A stretch of DNA of 64,000 nt from contig NZ_QOUX01000046.1 in NCBI RefSeq assembly GCF_004116265.1, positions 248,001 to 312,000 of the forward strand, written 5' to 3'. The stretch is from Anaerobacillus alkaliphilus. Its GTDB lineage: Bacteria; Bacillota; Bacilli; Bacillales; Anaerobacillaceae. This document shows positions 47,955-56,993 of the stretch, piece by piece. The notes under the pieces were generated by a model. That model made no database searches. It was given only the letters and a program-made list of their open reading frames with translations, and was not told the DNA's origin. Each line of letters opens with the position of its first letter. The first letter of the stretch is position 1. The position numbers and the translations under genes are program-made.

Positions 47955-49990
47955 TAAACATTCACCACCCCTACGCTTTGAACCTCAATCGTAGGCTCAA
48001 GCTCGTTATAAGATAGAACAGGAACATGAGGAATATACCGTTCTAAAAGATGTCTAATATACATACGTACAGCTGGTGAACAAAGTAAAATCGGCATTTG
48101 ACCCATTTCACTCATACGTTCTACTTCATACAGGACCGCATCGACAATTCCCTGAGAGTCGTTTGGATCTAAAGCTAGGAAGTTCCCATGTTCAGTTTGT
48201 TGAACACCATCTGCTACAATTTTTTCGACCGTACCACTCATTGTTACGACGTAGAGTGGTTCATTTGTATTTGCATATTGCTTGGTTATTTGTCTAGAAA
48301 GACCTTGTCTAACATACTCAGTTATAAGATCAGTATCTTTAGTCATTTGGCCATAGTCAGCTAACGTTTCGAAAATAGTAGGTAAGTTTCTGATTGAAAC
48401 CTTTTCCTTCAATAAATTCGCCAGTACTTTTTGTACTTCTCCTAGTGTCAATGGATTTGGTGTTACGTCATCCACTAAAGTTGGATAAGCTTCTTTTAAG
48501 TGGTCAACCAGTTGTTTTGCTTCTTGTCTGCCTAAAAGCTCATGAGCATGACGTTTAATTACTTCTGTAAGATGTGTTGAGACTACAGAAGGTGGATCAA
48601 CAACTGTATAACCAGAGAGTTCCGCTTGCTCCTTCATTTCCTCACTAATCCAAAGCGCTGGCATTCCGAAAGCAGGTTCAATTGTTTCAATTCCAATAAT
48701 GCTTTCATCGTCAACACCGGGGCTCATTGCCATAAAATGATCGAGTAGTAACTCTCCTCGAGTTACCTCATTCCCTTTAATTTTTATTGAATATTCATTA
48801 GGTTGCAACTGAATGTTATCACGTATTCTTATGACAGGAACAATTAACCCTAGTTCGATGGCGAGTTGCCTTCTTATCATTACGACACGATCTAATAAAT
48901 CTCCGCCTTGGTTGGCATCTGCTAACGGAATAAGTCCGTACCCGAATTCAAATTCAATTGGATCAACTTGGAGAAGATTTACAACGCTTTCTGGTGATTT
49001 CATATCATCTGGATTTTCTTCTACACTTGCAGCTTCTTCTACCTCAGCTAATTTCTTATCTTCTTCCTTAAGAAGTAGGAAACCACCAACAATTAACAGA
49101 AGTGCAATCGGAGTTGTTAAACCTAGATTAATTGGAGTTACAAGTCCAAGTAATAAAATTGTACCTCCCGCAATATAGAGCATTCTTGGGTAAGCTAATA
49201 GCTGTTTGGTAATATCGTCCCCTAAATTCCCTTCTGATGCGGCACGTGTAACGACAATACCAGTAGCCGTAGAAATTAACAAAGCTGGAATCTGACTGAC
49301 TAGTCCATCTCCTACTGTTAAAAGTGTATACTTTGATGCTGCGGAGGCGATATCCAAACCCTGCTGCATCATCCCTATAATGAGACCAAAGATAATATTT
49401 ATTATAACGATAACAATACCTGCAATAGCATCCCCTTTAACGAATTTACTAGCACCATCCATCGCTCCATAGAAATCAGCTTCACGTTCAATTTTTATGC
49501 GGCGTTCTTTTGCTTCAATATCTGAGATCATCCCTGCATTCAAATCGGCATCAATACTCATTTGCTTCCCGGGCATAGCGTCTAATGTAAATCTTGCCCC
49601 TACCTCAGAAACACGTTCTGCACCTTTTGTTATAACAACAAACTGAATGATAATTAAAATTAAGAAAACAACGAAACCAACGAGGGCATTTCCTCCAACT
49701 ACGAATGACCCGAACGTATCAATTACATTACCAGCTTCACCTTTCCCTAATATTGACCTCGTAGTAGAAACATTAAGACCTAATCGGAATAACGTTACTA
49801 ATAATAGTAAGGTAGGAAAGATAGAAAATTGTAACGGTTCTTTTGTATTCATTGCTACTAGTATGATAAGGAGAGCAAGAGATATATTAACAATAATTAA
49901 AACATCCAGCATGACCGATGGTAATGGGATGATAAGCATGATTACTATTAATATAACTCCTAATAGTACACTTAAATCTCTTACTGACAT
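47954..49990 (-). CDS. flhA: Flagellar export gate protein FlhA
   Basis: Nonameric ring component of the type III flagellar export gate, using proton motive force. 678 residues: eight membrane helices in the first half with the FHIPEP-type loop (ERVSEVGARFTLDAMPGKQMSIDADL), and a large cytoplasmic domain in the second half. Twenty-seven bp separate it from flhB; the stop overlaps the flhF start by one base. Confidence 0.96.
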   Translation of the reverse strand: MSVRDLSVLLGVILIVIMLIIPLPSVMLDVLIIVNISLALLIILVAMNTKEPLQFSIFPTLLLLVTLFRLGLNVSTTRSILGKGEAGNVIDTFGSFVVGGNALVGFVVFLILIIIQFVVITKGAERVSEVGARFTLDAMPGKQMSIDADLNAGMISDIEAKERRIKIEREADFYGAMDGASKFVKGDAIAGIVIVIINIIFGLIIGMMQQGLDIASAASKYTLLTVGDGLVSQIPALLISTATGIVVTRAASEGNLGDDITKQLLAYPRMLYIAGGTILLLGLVTPINLGLTTPIALLLIVGGFLLLKEEDKKLAEVEEAASVEENPDDMKSPESVVNLLQVDPIEFEFGYGLIPLADANQGGDLLDRVVMIRRQLAIELGLIVPVIRIRDNIQLQPNEYSIKIKGNEVTRGELLLDHFMAMSPGVDDESIIGIETIEPAFGMPALWISEEMKEQAELSGYTVVDPPSVVSTHLTEVIKRHAHELLGRQEAKQLVDHLKEAYPTLVDDVTPNPLTLGEVQKVLANLLKEKVSIRNLPTIFETLADYGQMTKDTDLITEYVRQGLSRQITKQYANTNEPLYVVTMSGTVEKIVADGVQQTEHGNFLALDPNDSQGIVDAVLYEVERMSEMGQMPILLCSPAVRMYIRHLLERYIPHVPVLSYNELEPTIEVQSVGVVNV

Positions 49991-50017
49991 GTGTTTCTCT
50001 CCTTCATAGTAATAATT

Positions 50018-51100
50018 TTATACTTTGTTCTTTAATCGGTATACATATGCTAAAACCTCAGCCACTGCTTTAAACAACTCTTCCGGTACTTCATCTCCGA
50101 TGTCTGCTTGGTCGTATAGAGCTCTGGCTAATGGTCGATTTTCAACTGTAATGATCTCATGATGCTTTGCAACGCCTTTAATCTTTTGGGCAATAAAGTC
50201 CACACCTTTTGCAATGACAACAGGCGCATCCATTTTTTCACCATCATATTTTAAGGCTATCGCATAATGAGTCGGATTTGTAATAACAACATCGGCTTTT
50301 GGGACTTCTTGCATCATTCTTTGCATCGCCATTTGCCTCTGTTTTTCTTTTATTTTTGACTTTATTAAAGGATCCCCTTCGGATTTCTTATATTCATCTT
50401 TAATGTCTTGTTTTGACATTCTAATATTTTTTTCGTGGTCAAACCGTTGGTACATATAATCTAAAACAGCCAAAAAAATCAATAAAATAGAAACAGCAAC
50501 TCCCATTGTCACTGTTAAGTTTCCAATAAAACTAAGAGAGTCTGTGAGAGGTATTAAAGCTAGGATTAATATTTGTTCAATACTAATCCAAAGAATAGTA
50601 AATGTGACTAAACCGACAAGAGCAATTTTTAATAACGATTTTAGTAGTTCAACGATAGCCCTAATAGAATAAATTCTTTTAAATCCCTGGATTGGATCTA
50701 GCTTGCTTAACTTCATCTTAATTGCTTCAGGAGCAAATAAAAAACCCACCTGTAAATAATTGCTTGCAATCGCGGCAAGCATCGCCATAAACATCAGAGG
50801 TGCTGTGAAAATAACCGCTTGCTTAGTAATTTCTAAAAACAGACTATGCACGTTTTCTGGCGTTAAATCAAATAGTAAGTACTCTTGAAACATATACTGT
50901 AAAAATTTCATCGTTTGTTTTCCTAAGAAACTTCCAATCAACCATAAGAAAATAAAAACGAGTAACAGAATAATTGCAGTATTAACATCAGTACTTTTGG
51001 CAACTTGTCCTTTTTTTCTAGTTTCTTGTTTTTTCTTTGGAGTCGCCTTTTCGGTTTTTTCTTGAGCAAAAAACTGGAGATCAACAGGTAAAAAAGACAT
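50018..51100 (-). CDS. flhB: Flagellar export switch protein FlhB
   Basis: Switches export specificity from hook to filament by self-cleavage. 360 residues (same as B. subtilis): four membrane helices (about 40-60, 95-115, 150-175, 195-215) and a cytoplasmic domain with the autocleavage site NPTH at 275-278. The ATG at 51100 starts one base after the fliR stop, with GGAGG inside the end of fliR. An in-frame start at 51115 lies within fliR and lacks support. Confidence 0.95.
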   Translation of the reverse strand: MSFLPVDLQFFAQEKTEKATPKKKQETRKKGQVAKSTDVNTAIILLLVFIFLWLIGSFLGKQTMKFLQYMFQEYLLFDLTPENVHSLFLEITKQAVIFTAPLMFMAMLAAIASNYLQVGFLFAPEAIKMKLSKLDPIQGFKRIYSIRAIVELLKSLLKIALVGLVTFTILWISIEQILILALIPLTDSLSFIGNLTVTMGVAVSILLIFLAVLDYMYQRFDHEKNIRMSKQDIKDEYKKSEGDPLIKSKIKEKQRQMAMQRMMQEVPKADVVITNPTHYAIALKYDGEKMDAPVVIAKGVDFIAQKIKGVAKHHEIITVENRPLARALYDQADIGDEVPEELFKAVAEVLAYVYRLKNKV

Positions 51101-51101
51101 C

Positions 51102-51878
51102 CTACATACCTCCATAAAGCTGCATTAGGGTTCGCATTGCCAAAATCATTTGTTGAACTAAATGTTTTGTTACCATAAAAAATGCAGGCATAGCTAAAAT
51201 CAAAATAATAAACCCTACTAAGATTTTTATAGGGAAACCAATTACAAATACATTCACTTGTGGTACGGCCCTAGCAATCATTCCGAGGGCAAGGTCTACT
51301 AAGAATAAACTACCAACAATCGGCATTGCCATTTGAAAGGCAATTAAAAACATTAGTGCAAAGGTATTTAAAAAATGAATGAGAATATTTTTATTCCCAA
51401 ACGGGAGGTAGATCTGTTCTAAAGGAATGAATTGATAGCTATAGTAAATTCCATCTAGTAATAAATGGTGTGCATCTATAGCCAACAAAAATAAAAGGGC
51501 GAACGTATACAAATATCCACCTGTTAAAGGACTTTGTGCCCCTGTTTGAGGATCGATGACATTTGCAATCATAAAACCCATTTTTATATCAATAAAACCA
51601 CCCGCAACTTGAATTGCATACATCAATACCATTGCAATTAAGCCTACAGTTAAACCGACAATAACTTCTTTTATGATGAGCAAGAAATAAATTCCATCTA
51701 TTTCTATCATCACTGGATCAATTGAAAAGAAAATAAGCCAAGATAGAAAAAAACCGAAACCTATTTTGTGCATAGCCGGTATCGTACGATGAGAAAATAA
51801 TGGCAGAGTAATTAAAAAAGCTGAAACCCTAGTTAAAATTAATAAAAATGCAGGAACATACTCTAATAATTCAAGCAT
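51102..51878 (-). CDS. fliR: Flagellar export gate protein FliR
   Basis: Core channel protein of the flagellar type III export gate. 258 residues, about six membrane helices, beginning LELLEYVPAFLLILTRVSAFLITLPLFS and containing VIGFPIKILVGFIILI. The start shares one base with the fliQ stop. FliP5Q4R1 forms the gate with FlhB. Confidence 0.95.
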   Translation of the reverse strand: MLELLEYVPAFLLILTRVSAFLITLPLFSHRTIPAMHKIGFGFFLSWLIFFSIDPVMIEIDGIYFLLIIKEVIVGLTVGLIAMVLMYAIQVAGGFIDIKMGFMIANVIDPQTGAQSPLTGGYLYTFALLFLLAIDAHHLLLDGIYYSYQFIPLEQIYLPFGNKNILIHFLNTFALMFLIAFQMAMPIVGSLFLVDLALGMIARAVPQVNVFVIGFPIKILVGFIILILAMPAFFMVTKHLVQQMILAMRTLMQLYGGM

Positions 51879-52147
51879 TAACCGATAAACCGATGCAAGT
51901 TACCAAAAATTTCAGCAGCATATGCAATCATATGCGAAAGCATCCATGGCCCAAAAACAATTAAAGCCACTAATACACCCACAATTTTTGGAATAAATGC
52001 TAATGTTTGTTCCTGAATTTGTGTTGTTGCCTGAAAAATACTGACAGCTAAACCGATCCCAAGAGCAATTAATAACAATGGGCCAGCTATGACTAATACG
52101 GTAAAAATTCCTCTTTCAGCCATTGATATAACAAACTCTGCGCTCAA
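51878..52147 (-). CDS. fliQ: Flagellar export gate protein FliQ
   Basis: 89 residues, two membrane helices with the conserved FQATTQIQEQTLAFIPKI linker, exactly FliQ length. Sits between fliP (14 bp) and fliR (1-bp overlap). Confidence 0.96.
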   Translation of the reverse strand: MSAEFVISMAERGIFTVLVIAGPLLLIALGIGLAVSIFQATTQIQEQTLAFIPKIVGVLVALIVFGPWMLSHMIAYAAEIFGNLHRFIG

Positions 52148-52161
52148 TTTATCTCACCCTT

Positions 52162-52839
52162 TTAAAAGCTTAATAGTAATGATCTAACAACTAGATGCCA
52201 CCCATCGACCATAACAAAAAGTAATATTTTAAATGGTAATGCAATCATTACTGGAGGAAGCATCATCATCCCCATTGACATTAAAATACTGGCAACGACC
52301 ATATCAATCACTAAAAATGGTATAAAAATCATAAAACCAATTTGAAACGCCGTTTTCAATTCGCTAATTGCAAAAGCGGGAACTAACGCCGTCATTGGAA
52401 TTTCTTCTATTGAGTTTGGTCGCTCCATCCCTGCATATCCCATGAACAAGGCTAAATCTTTTTCTCGTGTATGTTCGGCCATAAAGTATTTAAAAGGCGT
52501 AACCGCTCTATCAAAGGCCTCTTCTTGAGTTAATTCATCATTGAATAATGGCTGAAGAGCCGTTTCATTTACTTCTGCTAAGATTGGTGACATTACAAAA
52601 AACGTTATAAATAACGCCAAAGCAATTAACACTTGATTTGGTGGCATTTGCTGGGTTGCTAGGCCAGTTCGCACAAACGATAATACAATAATAACCCTTG
52701 TAAAACATGTCATTAATATTAGGATACTAGGAGCTAACGTCAAGACAGTTAATAGTAATAGTAACTGTATCGTAGAAGCTAAGTTTTGTGGCTCGTCGCT
52801 AAAAATATCTAAAGCAGGAATAAACCCTAATGAAATCAC
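52162..52839 (-). CDS. fliP: Flagellar export gate protein FliP
   Basis: 225 residues with LSFVRTGLATQQMPPNQVLIALALF, the long central loop, and C-terminal helices IGFMIFIPFLVIDMVVASILMSMGMMMLPP. This is the FliP signature; it forms the pentameric gate core. The start overlaps the fliZ stop by 4 bp. Confidence 0.96.
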   Translation of the reverse strand: MISLGFIPALDIFSDEPQNLASTIQLLLLLTVLTLAPSILILMTCFTRVIIVLSFVRTGLATQQMPPNQVLIALALFITFFVMSPILAEVNETALQPLFNDELTQEEAFDRAVTPFKYFMAEHTREKDLALFMGYAGMERPNSIEEIPMTALVPAFAISELKTAFQIGFMIFIPFLVIDMVVASILMSMGMMMLPPVMIALPFKILLFVMVDGWHLVVRSLLLSF

Positions 52840-53531
52840 TGCTCCCTCTCCTTAATGACGGCATGTGCCTTTTTTTGCGAGTTTTTTACATCTGTTAATT
52901 GCCGTTCAAGCAAACCTTTAAAGTGAATTTTGGAATTGGATTTTCCTTCTTGAGTATTCATTTTCTGCTGAACCCAAGTAACAAGTGAAGTAATTTGTTG
53001 TTGAGCTTCTTGAATTTCATAATCTTCTAAGATCTTTTTAACTTCTGATTGTTCATCAATTTCTTTTAGAAGTTGAATTGTTTCTCCAACACCTACTACC
53101 AACACTCGTTCCCCAACCCTAACTAATTGAATAGAACGGTTACTTCCTACGTGAACACCACCGATATTTTGTAACGTACGGTGTGTTTGATAACTTTGGG
53201 AGCGTTTCCCAATAAAACGAATAAGTGCATAAATCATCAAGATAATTACTACAAGTGCTATAAATAACTGAAAGAACATTCCAAATAAACTTTGTTCCTG
53301 TAATAATTCATTAGGCTCACTTATATTACCAGGAACGAGAAGATCATTGAGACCACTATTATCTACATCAGTCATGTCAACATCATCATTTGAACGATAA
53401 CCATCTAACACTGATTTGTTTGTATCATCCGCTAAAGCACGAGTCGTGCCTAGCGGATGGATAACCCCTATGAAAAAGATAAAACACATGAACATGTGAA
53501 AGTAATACATAGGATTATTTCGATTGATCAT
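52836..53531 (-). CDS. fliZ: FliZ/FliO-type flagellar membrane protein
   Basis: 231 residues: a signal-like N-terminus (hydrophobic about 7-23, possible cleavage after RALA), an extracytoplasmic Asp/Asn-rich stretch, a membrane helix (about 76-103) ending IRFIGKR, and a cytoplasmic FliO domain (VGSNRSIQLVRVGERVLVVGVGE). It assists FliP assembly. The start is uncertain: ATG 53531 lies 4 bp after the cheY stop with only weak GGA before it. ATG 53510 or an upstream TTG are less likely. Confidence 0.85.
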   Translation of the reverse strand: MINRNNPMYYFHMFMCFIFFIGVIHPLGTTRALADDTNKSVLDGYRSNDDVDMTDVDNSGLNDLLVPGNISEPNELLQEQSLFGMFFQLFIALVVIILMIYALIRFIGKRSQSYQTHRTLQNIGGVHVGSNRSIQLVRVGERVLVVGVGETIQLLKEIDEQSEVKKILEDYEIQEAQQQITSLVTWVQQKMNTQEGKSNSKIHFKGLLERQLTDVKNSQKKAHAVIKEREQ

Positions 53532-53535
53532 TTTT

Positions 53536-53898
53536 TTATCCAATCGTTTTCTTAATTGCTTCAATTACTCGATCAGCTTGGAATGGCTTCACAATAAAAT
53601 CTTTTGCACCTGCTTGAATCGCATCAATCACCATTGCTTGTTGGCCCATTGCCGAACACATGATCACTTTCGCATTAGGATCAAACTTTTTAATTTCTTT
53701 AAGAGCAGTAATTCCGTCCATTTCTGGCATAGTAATATCCATTGTTACTAGGTCTGGAGATAATTCTTTGTACTTTTCAACAGCTTGTGCACCATCATTT
53801 GCTTCACCTGCTATTTCAAAGCCATTTTTTGATAAGATATCTTTGATCATCATTCTCATGAATGCTGCATCGTCTACGATTAAAATTCTGTTTGCCAT
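53536..53898 (-). CDS. cheY: Chemotaxis response regulator CheY
   Basis: 120-residue single receiver domain: Asp9/Asp10, phospho-acceptor Asp54 in LVTMDITMPEMDG, Ser in MCSAMG and Lys in FIVKPFQ. In Bacillus, CheY-P binds FliM and favours smooth swimming. It lies between fliY and fliZ, the classic Bacillus order. Confidence 0.97.
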   Translation of the reverse strand: MANRILIVDDAAFMRMMIKDILSKNGFEIAGEANDGAQAVEKYKELSPDLVTMDITMPEMDGITALKEIKKFDPNAKVIMCSAMGQQAMVIDAIQAGAKDFIVKPFQADRVIEAIKKTIG

Positions 53899-53922
53899 CG
53901 TTTGGGCCTCCTCTAATTCCTA

Positions 53923-55182
53923 TTATTGTAAATTCTTTAAGCGGTCGGTTTGACTTATAATATCAGTTACCCTTACACCAAAGTTTTCATCAATGACTAC
54001 TACTTCACCTTTTGCAACTAATTTACTGTTTACTAAGATATCCACCGGTTCGCCGGCTAACTTATCTAGTTCAACAATTGATCCCTGAGAAAGTTCCAGT
54101 ATTTCTTTAATAGAACGTTTTGTTCTCCCTAACTCTACGGTTACTTGCAATTGTATATCTAACAACATATTTAGATTATTTGCTTCAACCTCATTTAAAC
54201 TTGGAGCTTCAAAGTTTGAAAAAGCCACAGGTTGAACATTTGCAGCTCGTTGATTAGGATGTTGTCCGTAAGCCATTCCACCGAAGTTTTGTGGTTGTCT
54301 TGGAATTTGCGGCTGTTCGTATCCATGAGTCACTGGTCCACCATAAGGTTGGGAATATCCTTGTTGATTATATTGATTAGGAGCCTGCTGTTGCTCATAT
54401 TGTTGCTGTACTTGAGGCTGATCTTGATAATGATTTACCTCAGGAACAACTTGACTAATTTCAGGTTCAGAGAAATATTCTTCTTCTTCGTTACTTTCTG
54501 GATTCATTAGTTGGTTAACTAGGTCTTTAGCAAAAGATACTGTTACTAATTGCATGATTTCTGAATCTATTAAAGTACCAATCTTTAAACTGAAAGAAAT
54601 TTTCACTAACATATCGTCATCAGGGATATTTCTAGTCCCTTGTCCACCTTTTACATCCATTAAGTCTATTCCAGGAGGCGAGATATCAACCTTTTTATTA
54701 AAAATTGTTGACATAGATGTGGACGCAGAACCCATCATTTGATTCATCGCTTCTTGTACGGCACTAATCTCCATTTCACCTAATTCTGTTTCATCCACAC
54801 CTAAACCATCGCCACCTAGCATTAGGTTTGCAATAATAGCTGCATCAATTGTTTTAATGACTAATAAGTTCATGCCCTCAAAGCCTTCTGTATAATTAAC
54901 ATGAACAGCTACATGCGGTTGTGGAAATTGTAATTCAAGATCACTTTTATCAATGACTGATACTTTAGGCGTTGTAATATCAACTTTTTGACTTAACAGT
55001 GTCGAAAGTGCTGTAGCGGCACTTCCAAAAGTAATATTGCCTATTTCACCAAGAGCATCTTGCTCAAGACTAGATAGATAGTCTTCCACATTTAAAGCCG
55101 ACTCATTATTATCATCATTGTCATCATTATTAAGGCCACTGAGTAAGGCATTGATTTCATCCTGAGAAAGCATGTCACTCAT
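53923..55182 (-). CDS. fliY: Flagellar switch phosphatase FliY
   Basis: C-ring protein combining CheY-P phosphatase and FliN functions. 419 residues: an N-terminal FliM-like peptide MLSQDEINALLSGL (CheY-binding), two CheC-type segments (LGEIGNITFGSAATALS, VQEAMNQMMGSASTSMS), a Gln/Pro-rich linker (about 250-320) and a C-terminal SpoA/FliN domain. The ATG at 55182 overlaps fliM by 8 bp and follows GAGGAGG; alternative in-frame TTG at 55200. Confidence 0.95.
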   Translation of the reverse strand: MSDMLSQDEINALLSGLNNDDNDDNNESALNVEDYLSSLEQDALGEIGNITFGSAATALSTLLSQKVDITTPKVSVIDKSDLELQFPQPHVAVHVNYTEGFEGMNLLVIKTIDAAIIANLMLGGDGLGVDETELGEMEISAVQEAMNQMMGSASTSMSTIFNKKVDISPPGIDLMDVKGGQGTRNIPDDDMLVKISFSLKIGTLIDSEIMQLVTVSFAKDLVNQLMNPESNEEEEYFSEPEISQVVPEVNHYQDQPQVQQQYEQQQAPNQYNQQGYSQPYGGPVTHGYEQPQIPRQPQNFGGMAYGQHPNQRAANVQPVAFSNFEAPSLNEVEANNLNMLLDIQLQVTVELGRTKRSIKEILELSQGSIVELDKLAGEPVDILVNSKLVAKGEVVVIDENFGVRVTDIISQTDRLKNLQ

Positions 55183-56167
55183 TATTTTCATCCTCCTCAA
55201 TTACTTCTGTTACTTGGATTGCGAGTTTACTTTTCACTTTTCCTGCTTGCCCCCAGAATTTAGGCTTGTCCCCTACTTTAATTAACAGTGGATCATCTAT
55301 TAAACTTGAAAGTTCAATTGTATCACCGATACCAAGTTGGAGAAACTCTTGGATTGATATTTCTGATTTACCTAATTCTGCTTTAATCAATAACGGTGCA
55401 TTTCGAACATTATTTTCTAATGCAAGTATTTCATCCGTGGATCGACTTTTCTTTTTCGTTTGCATCCAATAATGCACCGATAACTTGGGTAAAATATCTT
55501 CAAGAACCACATGAGGAAGACAAATATTTATCATCCCACTAGCTTCGCCTATTGCGGTTGAAAGAGAAATAACAACCACAGTTTCATTAGGCGATACCAT
55601 TTGTAAAAATTGTGGATTTACTTCTAAATCATCCATCTGTGGATCCAATTCGATGACTGTACTCCATGCTTCTTGGAAGCTTTCTAGTGTTCTCTGGAAT
55701 AACTGTGTCATAATTCTTGTTTCTATTTCTGTTAAGTTATCCACTTTATTAATTGCAACTCCTCTTCCTCCTAAAAGGCGGTCAAGCATCGCGTATGCAA
55801 TATTTGGATTAACTTCAATTAAGAACCTACCGTCTAGAGGATATGGCTCAAAAACATTCAAAATTGTCATTTTCGGAACTGAACGAATAAACTCATCATA
55901 TGGTAGCTGATCTACAGAAGCAACTGATATTTGCACAAATGTACGAAGCTGTGCAGAAAAATAAGTTGTTAAGAGTCTGGCAAAATTCTCATGAATCCTA
56001 GTTAAACTTCGAATTTGATCTTTAGAAAAACGAAGTGCCCTCTTAAAATCATAGACTTTCACTTTTTTCTGATTTTCTTCTTTTTTTAGTTCATTTGCAT
56101 CCATCTCACCAGTTGATAGTGCAGATAGTAAAGCATCAATCTCACTTTGTGATAAAACCTCTGCCAA
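55175..56167 (-). CDS. fliM: Flagellar switch protein FliM
   Basis: C-ring protein that binds CheY-P and couples to FliG. 330 residues (B. subtilis 332): the N-terminal CheY-binding peptide VLSQSEIDALLSAL, the CheC-like middle domain (FARLLTTYFSAQLRTFV, MLDRLLGGRG) and a C-terminal SpoA domain. I chose the TTG at 56167 (MAEVLSQSEID) because GAGGTGA lies 5 nt before it; a GTG at 56176 sits inside that site. Confidence 0.94.
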   Translation of the reverse strand: MAEVLSQSEIDALLSALSTGEMDANELKKEENQKKVKVYDFKRALRFSKDQIRSLTRIHENFARLLTTYFSAQLRTFVQISVASVDQLPYDEFIRSVPKMTILNVFEPYPLDGRFLIEVNPNIAYAMLDRLLGGRGVAINKVDNLTEIETRIMTQLFQRTLESFQEAWSTVIELDPQMDDLEVNPQFLQMVSPNETVVVISLSTAIGEASGMINICLPHVVLEDILPKLSVHYWMQTKKKSRSTDEILALENNVRNAPLLIKAELGKSEISIQEFLQLGIGDTIELSSLIDDPLLIKVGDKPKFWGQAGKVKSKLAIQVTEVIEEDENNE

Positions 56168-56205
56168 GAGCCTCACCTCTCTTCTAAGAAAACTAGCGTA
56201 CTAAT

Positions 56206-56637
56206 CTATTGCAGAACGAAGCCGGTGGTGTATACATTTACCACTTTTCCTTCTTGCATGTATTCGTTAATTTTTATTCTAATTACATTTTCTAAATTTT
56301 CTATACCTGCAGATCCTGTAAAATCACTAGAACGCATACCTGATAACTCTCTAATAATGATATTACGGACTTGAAAATCGCGTTTTTCTAGTTCAGTTTT
56401 TGCCTTTGAGTTATCTACTTGAATTTTAAAAGAAACTCTAATAAAATCATTCGTTAACAAATTCGTCGTTATTTCATTTGTATCTACAGATAAGGCAATA
56501 ATTTCATCGATTGTAGGTTCTTTATCTGGATCATCAGTTTTTGTGAATTGGAAGTATAGAACTAACGTAATGCCTCCTATTAACGTTAAGGCAATTAAGA
56601 TAATAAGCATGATATTTACTAACTTATTTTTAAACAA
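56206..56637 (-). CDS. fliL: Flagellar basal-body protein FliL
   Basis: 143 residues, one membrane helix near the N-terminus (about 8-29) followed by an extracytoplasmic FliL domain with VSFKIQVDN and IIIRELSGMRSSDFTGSAG. It stabilises stators and supports high torque. Start abuts the swrD stop. Confidence 0.93.
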   Translation of the reverse strand: MFKNKLVNIMLIILIALTLIGGITLVLYFQFTKTDDPDKEPTIDEIIALSVDTNEITTNLLTNDFIRVSFKIQVDNSKAKTELEKRDFQVRNIIIRELSGMRSSDFTGSAGIENLENVIRIKINEYMQEGKVVNVYTTGFVLQ

Positions 56638-56853
56638 TCACTTTCCCTCCAATTCATCATTCACGAGTCTTACAATTCCAACCTGTTTATAAAATTCAAC
56701 TATCCTAAGCATAACATCATCCTCTGAATCAAGCACAACTAACTTTTTACCATTTGACAATGTTATTGTAGTATCTGGAAACGATTGGATTTGTTCAATG
56801 AAAATTGCGTTTACCATGAACGACTGTCCATTTAACCTAGTAAGTTTAATCAT
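56638..56853 (-). CDS. swrD: SwrD/FlbD family flagellar protein
   Basis: 71 residues of the FlbD (YlzI/SwrD) family, which in B. subtilis raises flagellar power for swarming: [28 protein letters not shown]-type start, then [16 protein letters not shown] annotate the ATG at 56853 because this gives the family length and N-terminus. The only strong ribosome site (AAGGAGG) lies just 3 nt before a GTG at 56889, which would add 12 unrelated residues. Confidence 0.88.
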   Translation of the reverse strand: MIKLTRLNGQSFMVNAIFIEQIQSFPDTTITLSNGKKLVVLDSEDDVMLRIVEFYKQVGIVRLVNDELEGK

Positions 56854-56938
56854 AATTGTTAATAAATGAGGTATTTTTATCTTCCTCACTATCCTCCTTA
56901 AAAAATAACGTCAATAAATCAATGTAAGAATAATAGAA

Positions 56939-56970
56939 GAATAATAGTATTCATACGAATACTATTATTC
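56939..56970 (-). other. 14-bp perfect hairpin between flgE and swrD
   Basis: GAATAATAGTATTC (56939-56952) and GAATACTATTATTC (56957-56970) form a perfect 14-bp stem with an ATAC loop. On the operon strand it is followed by TTCTATTATTC rather than a T run, so mRNA stabilisation or processing is more likely than termination. Confidence 0.6.
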
Positions 56971-56993
56971 TTTTATCTTACTAACTTAGCTTA

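Noticed and set aside
47629-47994. Plus-strand open frame of 121 codons (Phe/Gly-rich)
   Set aside because: Antisense to the low-complexity linker of flhF, which explains its length and odd composition.
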